NCBI GenBank assembly: GCA_003242315.1 | Contig: QGUY01000122.1 | Coordinates: 1 to 11,349 of the forward strand | Length of the DNA: 11,349 nt | Reading direction: 5' to 3' | Origin: Bacteroidota bacterium | GTDB lineage: Bacteria > Bacteroidota > Bacteroidia > Cytophagales > Cyclobacteriaceae | In this document: positions 1-6,496 of the stretch, piece by piece | How positions within the stretch are numbered: position 1 is the stretch's first letter | Layout of the letters: each line of letters begins with the position of its first letter | The notes under the pieces: model-generated | What the model saw: only the letters and a program-made list of their open reading frames with translations | Database searches by the model: none | Told to the model about the DNA's origin: nothing | Program-made: the position numbers and the translations under genes

Positions 1-78
1 TTTAGAAAACCCGGGGTATAACTCTGTAAAAATGTAAACTCCCTTACCAAACGAAAACTCATTCCGAGCACGTCAACC

Positions 79-105
79 AAATCAAAAATCAAAAATCAAA
101 AATCA
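79..105. repeat. Heptanucleotide tandem array (unit ATCAAAA), nearly four copies
   Basis: Seven-base units repeat perfectly: three full copies of ATCAAAA at 81-101, flanked by partial copies on both sides. On the minus strand the unit reads TTTTGAT. The array overlaps the 3' end of the exonuclease/GIY-YIG gene and supplies its last four codons and its TGA stop at 91-89. Because the in-frame stop already arises within the second unit reached by the ribosome, gain or loss of units beyond two would not change the protein. It is too short and has no spacers, so it is not a CRISPR array. Confidence 0.85.
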
Positions 106-1465
106 CCACCTGCTCCCCTCTCGGATTCGCTATATAAGAATTTATAAGATGCTGCACGACCGGTGTCTCCACGCCGGGGTTGATGGCGCTGCGGACGAAA
201 TTCAGATCGTCTATGGGAGCTTTACGATCGAGGAAGCCAAAGCCCAGATATTTTCCTTGTTCGACAAGCACAAGCGACTGCTCGCGAGCGTGCCTTCCTT
301 TGCCGATGATGGCCAATGATCCTGGTCCCGCCGTGAATGAACGCATGGCTTCGAGACAACGCGTGTTGTACTCGTGTGACGTTTCAGCACCCATACATGC
401 GCCTTTGCAACAGCCTGTCTGAAATTCAAAACAAAGACCCTTCGATAATTGCAGGCCACTAAGCTTCGGACACAGGTTGAACGTTCTCACCTTGTCCCAC
501 AGGTATCCCCACGCATCGCCTTTTGACGAGAAGCGTATCAGCGGTCGCGTTCCCCGCGCAACAGTATTTACAGTAAAACGAATGTAACCGTTGCGGTCTT
601 CGTAACTGTATATGCCCCACTCTTCCACACGATACTTTTGTGCAAGATTGTACTTGGGCCACAACCTACGTATCTCCTGCGATTCCAGTATGAGCGCAAT
701 GAGTTCGTTGCCCGTGAGTTGATAGGTAATGTTATGAATTTCATCTCTGATCCGGGAACGATTCCATTCACGCGCATCTCCTGTGAAGTGTCCTGCGATA
801 CGCTTCTTGATATTTGCCGCTTTCCCGACGTAAATAACAGTACCTCTTGCGTTGTGGAAGTAATATACTCCGGGTTTGGCTGGGAGCGCGTCAAACGTTT
901 CTTTAGGAAGATTGGGTGGAAGAATGGTTTCACCCGAATTTCGCTTGAGGCATCTCAGGATATAGTTGTCTTTGTCGCGCTTAAGCAGGCAATCGAAGAT
1001 CCTGGCCGTTGCTGCCGCGTCACCACCGGCACGATGGCGGTCAGTGATTTCGATGCCGAGGCTTTCTGCAAGTCTGCCGAGACTGTACGAACGCAGGCCG
1101 GGAACAATCCTCCGACTTAGTCGAACCGTGCACAACTTCTTGGCACGCCACGATATCCCTACAGCTTCGAATTCCTGTCGGAGGAAAGAATAATCGAAAT
1201 GTGCGTTGTGAGCTACGAAGACCTTATCCTTCAATTGCTCATAAACCAGGTGCGCAATCTCCGGAAACGAAGGCGCATTCCAAACCATTTCCTGTGTAAT
1301 CCCGGTAAGGCCCGTAATGTATGCGGGGATGTTCCGCCCGGGATTGACGAGGGTGTGAAACCGGTCTGTAATCCTCAGGCCATCATGGTGATAAATCGCT
1401 ATCTCGGTAATCTTATGGTTCCCGGCATAGCCCCCCGTCGTTTCGATATCCACAATAGCGTACAT
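89..1465 (-). CDS. DEDDh 3'-5' exonuclease fused to a GIY-YIG endonuclease (DnaQ/UvrC-Cho-like)
   Basis: This 458-residue protein joins two nuclease modules. Residues 1-165 are a DnaQ-type exonuclease with all five DEDDh residues visible: D6 and E8 (DIETT), D91 (NAHFD), H144 and D149 (HRAGGDA). Residues 195-275 form a GIY-YIG domain: GVY at 199-201, YVG at 212-214, R222, and a probable metal-binding E261 before the PKYN at 270-273. After it, cysteines C332, C345, C353 and C357 are spaced as in the UvrC iron-sulfur site. There are no UVR, RNase H-like or HhH domains, so it is not a full UvrC. Exonuclease-UvrC/Cho fusions are known in several phyla, and a role in DNA repair is inferred. The ATG at 1465 gives the complete exonuclease motif I at the N-terminus. 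It is divergent from the holin-like gene, and its stop lies in a heptamer array. The exact physiological substrate is unknown. Confidence 0.93.
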   Translation of the reverse strand: MYAIVDIETTGGYAGNHKITEIAIYHHDGLRITDRFHTLVNPGRNIPAYITGLTGITQEMVWNAPSFPEIAHLVYEQLKDKVFVAHNAHFDYSFLRQEFEAVGISWRAKKLCTVRLSRRIVPGLRSYSLGRLAESLGIEITDRHRAGGDAAATARIFDCLLKRDKDNYILRCLKRNSGETILPPNLPKETFDALPAKPGVYYFHNARGTVIYVGKAANIKKRIAGHFTGDAREWNRSRIRDEIHNITYQLTGNELIALILESQEIRRLWPKYNLAQKYRVEEWGIYSYEDRNGYIRFTVNTVARGTRPLIRFSSKGDAWGYLWDKVRTFNLCPKLSGLQLSKGLCFEFQTGCCKGACMGAETSHEYNTRCLEAMRSFTAGPGSLAIIGKGRHAREQSLVLVEQGKYLGFGFLDRKAPIDDLNFVRSAINPGVETPVVQHLINSYIANPRGEQVVIFDF

Positions 1466-1554
1466 GGCCCCTGAAAATTAGCGAATCATTCTCTATCTTT
1501 CCACGAGTATGCTTCCCCGCCCTGATTTTCTATGACACTTCAATCACACAATCA
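1466..1554. promoter_or_regulatory. Divergent intergenic region, probable promoters for both flanking genes
   Basis: This 89-base gap separates two divergently read genes and so must hold both their promoters unless they are transcribed from elsewhere. One-mismatch matches to the Bacteroidota -7 element TAnnTTTG are visible: TATCTTTC at 1494-1501 on the plus strand and TAATTTTC at 1480-1473 on the minus strand. Neither has an obvious -33 TTG at the right distance, so the precise sites are guesses. No clear hairpin or operator was seen. Confidence 0.35.
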
Positions 1555-1899
1555 ATGAATTCTGTTGTCCGATTTCTTCTTTCCGGATTGGCTGTCCTGC
1601 TGACAGCGTACCTTCTGCCGGGCGTACATGTTGAAAATTACGGCTATGCCCTGCTTGTCGCCTTGCTACTTTCGCTAGCCAACATGTTCATAAAGCCTAT
1701 CCTCGTGATCCTGACAATTCCGGTAACGATTCTCACCTTCGGCCTTTTTCTTCTCGTCATTAACGTACTGATCGTTCTCCTGGTTGACGCCATCGTACCT
1801 TCAGGATTTGAAGTGGATGGTTTCTGGTGGGGATTGGCCTTTAGCCTGATTCTGGCGATTTTTAATAGCTTGTTTGCGGATCTGACAAAAAGAGGCTGA
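1555..1899 (+). CDS. Four-helix membrane protein, phage holin superfamily IV-like family
   Basis: This 114-residue protein is almost entirely hydrophobic, with four likely transmembrane segments at about residues 4-22, 30-50, 52-81 and 88-109. It carries the family's conserved N-x(3)-K/R-P feature (N43 to P48) between helices 2 and 3. The pattern matches the small family named after mycobacterial phage holins, which is widespread in bacterial chromosomes outside prophages and whose function there is not established. Nothing phage-like surrounds it here: no endolysin, integrase or structural gene. It is the only plus-strand gene in the window, divergent from the exonuclease fusion and convergent with the TolC-like gene. 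The ATG at 1555 has no evident Shine-Dalgarno site. The family call is fairly secure; a lysis role should not be assumed. Confidence 0.85.
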   Translation: MNSVVRFLLSGLAVLLTAYLLPGVHVENYGYALLVALLLSLANMFIKPILVILTIPVTILTFGLFLLVINVLIVLLVDAIVPSGFEVDGFWWGLAFSLILAIFNSLFADLTKRG

Positions 1900-1900
1900 T

Positions 1901-1940
1901 CCTATGTGATCTATGTGACCTCTTGTGTCCTATGCGGTTC
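1901..1940. repeat. Degenerate direct repeats, CTATGTG-like units about 10 bases apart
   Basis: Immediately after the stop of the holin-like gene, four related units follow one another: CCTATGTGAT, CTATGTGACC, TCTTGTGTCC and TATGCGGTTC. They share a CTATGTG-like core with decay towards the right. Together with inverted copies further right they fill most of the gap between the convergent genes. No protein-coding explanation is credible. Confidence 0.55.
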
Positions 1941-1987
1941 CATATTTTTCCAGAACCACATCGGGAACATGGTGAACATAGGACACA
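1924..1987. repeat. Imperfect inverted repeat between convergent genes
   Basis: TGTGTCCTATG at 1924-1934 is the exact reverse complement of CATAGGACACA at 1977-1987. Inside it, ATGCGGTTC at 1932-1940 pairs with GAACCACAT at 1953-1961 with one mismatch, leaving a 12-base loop rich in A and T. The two stems overlap on the left arm by three bases, so they could stack with an unpaired segment on the right. It lies between two convergent stops (1899 and 2030) and could end transcription from either side, but neither orientation has a proper T-tract after the stem. It is therefore listed as a repeat rather than a terminator. Confidence 0.6.
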
Positions 1988-1994
1988 TAGCTCG

Positions 1995-2015
1995 ATTTGA
2001 TCTGCGATTTACGAT
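1995..2015. repeat. Degenerate heptamer array related to the one at 79-105
   Basis: Three seven-base units ending in GAT follow each other on the plus strand: ATTTGAT, CTGCGAT and TTACGAT. The first differs by one base from TTTTGAT, the minus-strand unit of the perfect array at the end of the exonuclease fusion gene. Both arrays lie at the 3' end of a gene and have the same orientation relative to the gene upstream. The units here are diverged, so relatedness is an inference. Confidence 0.4.
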
Positions 2016-2029
2016 TGACGAAGTTTTGA

Positions 2030-3367
2030 CTACCCTTCGGGCACGGCCTGAACAAGTCTCCCACACAACCTCAAAAGCTCAGTCTCAGCAACCTTAGCAT
2101 TGTACCGCGCCGTGATCAGTTCGGTGTACGCGGACTCAAGGCTGATTTGGGCTGTACGAAGTTCAATGAACGTAGTCACACCGCGCTTGAACCCTTCCAG
2201 GGCTATGTGGACGTTTTCACGCGCAAGGGCCACTGTCTCCTCACTGATTCTCATGACCTCGCGCGCATTGTGGTAATTGTCGAAAGCGTTGTTCGCTTCA
2301 ATCAGCACTTCTGTCTGACGCTGGTCGTAAATGATTTGTTGACGCTGTGCGTCAATATGTGCAAGTCGCACGCGTCTCCGTGCGTCGAATCCGTTAAGAA
2401 TGGGGAATGTCAGCGAAAAGCCGTAGTTAAATCCCCGGTTTTGATTGAACAGTGGCGTAAAGTTGTTGATCGCTACTTCGTTTTCCGTCCGGCTGAAATT
2501 GTAATTCGAATTGAAGTAAAGAAAAGGATACAATTCACCTTTCCGTTCCCGAATGGTGAGATTCGATATATCAATGTTCTTCTTCAACGCCTGTAACTCG
2601 AAGTTGCGTCGGCTGATCTCTGAGATGATTTCTTCCCGATCCAGACTGAGATCAATCACGATGGTATCCGCGACATCAAAGTCTGCAGGAAGTTGCATAC
2701 CCACGAGGCCATTCAACTGATCTTTTACTTGCCGGATGGCTGTGCGTTGTTCCACGACTTGCCTTCGCTGCGAGTTCAAATCGATTTTTGCCTGAAGCAA
2801 CTCCGGCTTGCCTCCTGTTCCGACCTCCAATTTCAGTTCAGCCAGCTTTACACGTTCCTCGCTGACGGCCATTTGTTCCTGCGTTGCCTTCAGCTGCTGT
2901 TTAAGCGCGACAATAAAATAGTAGTTGTTGATTACAGACGCGACTGTATTCACTATCTGGTCGCGCAAAAGGAGTTCTCCCTGCTCGGCGATTTCTGCGA
3001 TGCGTTCGCGCGCGGCGAACATTCGCGTGCCGTCGAACAAGAGCCACTGCAGCTGAGCCGACGCACTGATGTTTTCGGATTTGATGCCATCCCGCCTTCT
3101 TTCTGTATTGTCGGGAAGAACCTGTCTCTGGTTGTTGTTATTCCAGGTTTTACTTGCTACAGCCTCGATCCGCGGCAGCAAAGCACCGAACGAGTACTGA
3201 TCATCGGTTTCTGCGGCCGAGAGTGCATTCTGAGCAAGATGTATCCCATAATCCTTTTCCAGGGAAAGCTGGATGACCTGATTAAGGGTCACCATCTCCT
3301 GTGCCTTCAGGGAAGGCGCCAGTACAGCAAGGATCAGAGCGATTCCCGCCCGTTGACTAACTTTCAT
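2030..3367 (-). CDS. TolC-family outer-membrane efflux channel
   Basis: This is the outer-membrane component of the tripartite pump whose adaptor and transporter genes lie just upstream. The chosen ATG at 3367 gives 445 residues beginning with a typical Sec signal peptide: K2 and R6, a hydrophobic core at about 8-18, and a likely cut after the LKA at 20-22. A longer in-frame reading from 3415 would bury this signal behind 16 extra residues and is less likely. The mature protein shows the long amphipathic helices of the outer-membrane efflux family in two halves, the second ending with the EGFKRGVTTFIELRTAQ-type segment near the C-terminus. Length is normal for the family. The start codon overlaps the end of the transporter gene by 11 bases, suggesting translational coupling. 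The substrate cannot be told from sequence. Confidence 0.94.
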   Translation of the reverse strand: MKVSQRAGIALILAVLAPSLKAQEMVTLNQVIQLSLEKDYGIHLAQNALSAAETDDQYSFGALLPRIEAVASKTWNNNNQRQVLPDNTERRRDGIKSENISASAQLQWLLFDGTRMFAARERIAEIAEQGELLLRDQIVNTVASVINNYYFIVALKQQLKATQEQMAVSEERVKLAELKLEVGTGGKPELLQAKIDLNSQRRQVVEQRTAIRQVKDQLNGLVGMQLPADFDVADTIVIDLSLDREEIISEISRRNFELQALKKNIDISNLTIRERKGELYPFLYFNSNYNFSRTENEVAINNFTPLFNQNRGFNYGFSLTFPILNGFDARRRVRLAHIDAQRQQIIYDQRQTEVLIEANNAFDNYHNAREVMRISEETVALARENVHIALEGFKRGVTTFIELRTAQISLESAYTELITARYNAKVAETELLRLCGRLVQAVPEG

Positions 3368-6300
3368 ACACCAGTTCAGTGGCCGGTTCTGCCACCCGTT
3401 TCTCAAATTCAACATGCTTCCGCGGTCGTGACAGGTAGGAATAGATCGCAGGTATTACGAAAAGTGTCAGTACAAGGGAGAAGAGAATACCCCCGACAAC
3501 AACGATACCCAGGGGTTGTCGGCTCGTCGATGCCGCACCCAGTGATACGGCGATGGGCAGCGTTCCCAGCACCATCGTAAGGCTTGTCATGAGAATGGGA
3601 CGAAGCCGCAAGCGAGACGCTTCCAGCACTGCCTCCATCTTCGACAGTCCGGCGTCGCGACGCTGGTTCGCAAACTCGACGATTAGAATACCATTCTTCG
3701 TCACCAAGCCGATCAACATGATCATTCCGATCTGTGAAAAAATGTTGATTGTTTGTCCAAACAACCACAGCGATATGAACGCACCGGCGACGGCGAGTGG
3801 CACGGTAAAGAGAATCGTAAGTGGATCAATGAAGCTTTCAAACTGAGCTGCCAGGATCAGATACACAAGAACAAGCGCCAGCACGAAGGCGAACGACGTG
3901 TTGCTGGAACTCTCTGCAAAATCGCGCGACGTACCCGCTAGCGACGTGTTAAACGTGTCATCGAGAAGTTCGGCAGCAATCTCCTCCATAGCTCTGATAC
4001 CATCACCTATGGTCATCCCCGGAGCGAGTCCGGCTGACACCGTCGCGGAACGATAGCGGTTAAAGTGATAGAGCGCCGGCGGCGTTGTGGATTCTTCGAC
4101 AGTCACAAGATTATCGATCGACACCAGATCTCCGGATCGGGTCCTTACATACAACCGTTTCAGGTCGTCAGGATCATCGCGGTTTATTCGTGTTACCTGG
4201 CCGATGACCTCATACTGCTTCCCGTCGCGCGTAAAGTAACCGAAACGCAGATTACTGTACGCGAGCTGCAGTGTTTGTGCGATATCCTGCACGCTTACAC
4301 CAAGCTGGGTTGCTTTCAGACGATTGATTTGCACCCGGAGTTCCGGCTTGTTGAATTTCAAATCTGAGTCGACGCCTTCAAGCACGGGATGTTGCTCTGC
4401 AGCCGCGAGAAACTTTGGCAATACTTCCTTCAGCTTCTCGAAGTTGTTGTTCTGCAGCACAAATTGAATTGGCAATCCGCCCGAGCGCGTTACCTGGATC
4501 GTCTGTTCCTGCGTGGCAAACGCGCGACCCTCAGGGAAGCGGTGAAGGTTCCGGTTTACCATTTCGACGATCTCGAACTGCGAACGCTCGCGTTCATCGG
4601 GATCTACCAGCGTCACGCGGATAAATCCTGAATTAGCGGCACCTGAACCCGAGAATCCGGGCGCGGTAACCGACAACGCTATTCTGTACTCGGGAATCGA
4701 GTCAGTAATAAAATCAACGAGCTTCTGCACGTAGGCATCCATGTAATCGTAAGACGTGCCCTCGGGCGCGGACAGCCGCAACCTGAATTGACTGCGGTCT
4801 TCCAAAGGGGCAAGCTCCGACTGCAACTGGCTTCCAATAAATCCAGCTATACCAAGACACGCGGCTATAATGACCAGCGACACCCACCTGACTTTCATAA
4901 AGCCCGCAAGCATGCGTTGGTAGCCTCGCTCCATGCCGGAGAAGAATGGCTCCGTAACGCGGTAGAACCATGAATGTTCGTGGCGACTGCGGGTCAACTT
5001 GACACTCAGCACTGGCGTCAATGTTAGCGAGACAAAGGCACTGATCAGCACGGCAGAGGCAATGACCACACCGAATTCACGGAACAATCTTCCAACGAAT
5101 CCTTGCAGGAAGAGAATTGGCAGGAAAACGATCGCCAGCGTTATGGACGTCGAGATAACCGCGAAAAATATTTCCTTCGATCCGTACAACGCCGCCTGGT
5201 ATTTGTTCATGCCCTGTTCGAGCTTCTTGTAAATGTTCTCGGTTACCACTATCCCGTCGTCCACTACAAGACCAGTAGCCAGTACTATACCCAGCATGGT
5301 GAGAACATTGATGGAGAAGTCGCTCACGTACATAATGAAAAACGTGGCGATGAGCGCGACAGGAATATCGATGAGCGGCCGGATCGCGATCCTCCAGTCA
5401 CGGAAGAAAAAGTAAATAACCAGGACAACGAGAACGATCGCGATGAACAACGTTTCTTCCACCTCACTGATGGAACGCTTGATGAACACCGTTTGGTCCA
5501 TCGCGATGTTAAGCTTGATGTCTTCCGGAACTTCCTTCTCTATTTGTTCCATCCGCTTGTAAAACTCATCCGCGATGGCAACGAAGTTGGCACCCGGCAG
5601 CGGCACGATGGCAAGTCCAACCATGACGACGTTGCTTTCGCGCAAGACGGTCTCCTCGTTCTCGGGGCCGAGGACGGCCTGCCCAACATCCTTCAGTCTG
5701 ATGTCACCGGTAGGTGATGATTGAATGATGACGTTATTGAATTCCTCCTCGGTAAACAATCGGCCGAACGTGCGCACGGTAAGTTCCGTTGACGTACCGG
5801 CTATCTTACCGGAGGGTAGTTCAACGTTCTCGCGGTCAAGAGCGCGTTGCACATCGAGTGCAGTGAGTCCATATGCGCTGAGCTTGGCAGGATCCAGCCA
5901 GATGCGCATCGCGAATTTTCGCTCACCCCAAATCTGGATGCTGCTCACACCGGGGATGGTCTGCAATCGCTCGACGAGGTTGTTGGTCGCATATTCAGTC
6001 AGCTCAAGTGGATTCTTGGTGCTGCTCTGAACTGTCATCGAGATGATGGCATCGCGATTGGCATTCGCCTTTGAAACGACCGGCGGGTTGGTGAGGTCTT
6101 GCGGCAGACTCCGTCCGGCTTGTGATACCTTGTCGCGCACGTCGTTTGCGGCCGCTTCCAGGTCTACACCCAGTTCAAACTCGATGTCAATGGAGCTTAC
6201 ACCGACACTTGATGAGGAGGAAATATTGCGGATACCGGCGATGCCGTTGATGGCCTTTTCGAGGGGTTCCGTAATCTGTGATTCAACGATATCGGCATTC

Positions 6301-6461
6301 GCACCTGAGTAAGAGGTCCGGACGCTGATGGTTGGCGGGTCGATTACCGGGTAATCGCGAACGCCAAGCCGGGAAAGGCCGATTACGCCAAAGATGACGA
6401 GAATTATACTCATCACAGTGGCGAGCACGGGCCTGCGCAAACTCAGCTCTGAAATATTCAT
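3357..6461 (-). CDS. RND efflux transporter, HAE1 family (AcrB/MexB-like inner-membrane pump)
   Basis: This is a 1034-residue proton-driven multidrug-type transporter of the inner membrane. It has the twelve-helix RND layout: a first helix at about 11-31, a large periplasmic loop to about 335, a helix bundle at 336-490, helix 7 near 526-545, a second loop, and the last bundle from about 855. The proton-relay residues of the HAE1 group are present: the adjacent aspartates D401 and D402 in helix 4 (GLVVDDGIVVTEN) and K922 in helix 10 (GLVTKNGILIVEF). This argues for a drug or hydrophobic-compound exporter rather than a heavy-metal pump, which has a different helix 4 motif. The gene follows its adaptor gene after 35 bases and overlaps the TolC-like gene. 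A 17-base palindrome directly precedes the start codon and no Shine-Dalgarno site is visible. The substrate is not predictable. Confidence 0.97.
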   Translation of the reverse strand: MNISELSLRRPVLATVMSIILVIFGVIGLSRLGVRDYPVIDPPTISVRTSYSGANADIVESQITEPLEKAINGIAGIRNISSSSSVGVSSIDIEFELGVDLEAAANDVRDKVSQAGRSLPQDLTNPPVVSKANANRDAIISMTVQSSTKNPLELTEYATNNLVERLQTIPGVSSIQIWGERKFAMRIWLDPAKLSAYGLTALDVQRALDRENVELPSGKIAGTSTELTVRTFGRLFTEEEFNNVIIQSSPTGDIRLKDVGQAVLGPENEETVLRESNVVMVGLAIVPLPGANFVAIADEFYKRMEQIEKEVPEDIKLNIAMDQTVFIKRSISEVEETLFIAIVLVVLVIYFFFRDWRIAIRPLIDIPVALIATFFIMYVSDFSINVLTMLGIVLATGLVVDDGIVVTENIYKKLEQGMNKYQAALYGSKEIFFAVISTSITLAIVFLPILFLQGFVGRLFREFGVVIASAVLISAFVSLTLTPVLSVKLTRSRHEHSWFYRVTEPFFSGMERGYQRMLAGFMKVRWVSLVIIAACLGIAGFIGSQLQSELAPLEDRSQFRLRLSAPEGTSYDYMDAYVQKLVDFITDSIPEYRIALSVTAPGFSGSGAANSGFIRVTLVDPDERERSQFEIVEMVNRNLHRFPEGRAFATQEQTIQVTRSGGLPIQFVLQNNNFEKLKEVLPKFLAAAEQHPVLEGVDSDLKFNKPELRVQINRLKATQLGVSVQDIAQTLQLAYSNLRFGYFTRDGKQYEVIGQVTRINRDDPDDLKRLYVRTRSGDLVSIDNLVTVEESTTPPALYHFNRYRSATVSAGLAPGMTIGDGIRAMEEIAAELLDDTFNTSLAGTSRDFAESSSNTSFAFVLALVLVYLILAAQFESFIDPLTILFTVPLAVAGAFISLWLFGQTINIFSQIGMIMLIGLVTKNGILIVEFANQRRDAGLSKMEAVLEASRLRLRPILMTSLTMVLGTLPIAVSLGAASTSRQPLGIVVVGGILFSLVLTLFVIPAIYSYLSRPRKHVEFEKRVAEPATELVYES

Positions 6462-6478
6462 ACAGTTAATCTAACTGT
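6462..6478 (-). promoter_or_regulatory. Perfect palindrome abutting the RND transporter start codon
   Basis: Reading on the minus strand, ACAGTTA, a three-base spacer GAT, and TAACTGT are followed directly by the ATG at 6461. Seven pairs with a three-base loop could form a small hairpin in mRNA exactly where a ribosome must bind, or the site could be a protein operator. On the plus strand it is followed by five T bases, which looks like a weak terminator, but no plus-strand gene ends there. Function is unproven. Confidence 0.5.
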
Positions 6479-6496
6479 TTTTGACCGATTCTTCTT

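Noticed and set aside
1..62. Minus-strand open frame from an ATG at 62 running off the left edge, about 20 codons
   Set aside because: Twenty open codons are too few to support a gene, the upstream site is weak and no family is recognisable. It could be the start of a neighbouring gene, which only the sequence beyond the edge would show.
79..105. Short tandem array read as a CRISPR remnant
   Set aside because: Units are seven bases with no spacers and there are no cas genes nearby.
1555..1899. Holin-like gene taken as a sign of a prophage
   Set aside because: No phage structural, lysis, integrase or attachment features are present, and the family is common in chromosomes without phage context.
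1906..2097. Plus-strand open frame of 63 codons after the holin-like gene
   Set aside because: It is made from the intergenic repeats and runs into the 3' end of the convergent TolC-like gene; no protein family or ribosome site supports it.
2693..3580. Plus-strand open frame of 295 codons
   Set aside because: It lies antisense to the TolC-like gene and the end of the transporter gene, both with clear family features. The translation has no recognisable domain.
5103..5717. Plus-strand open frame of 204 codons
   Set aside because: It is antisense to the RND transporter's conserved helices, and its composition looks like a mirror of that coding sequence.
6462..6483. Palindrome plus five T bases read as a plus-strand terminator
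   Set aside because: No plus-strand gene ends there and the stem is AT-rich and short. Its position against a minus-strand start codon is the more telling feature.
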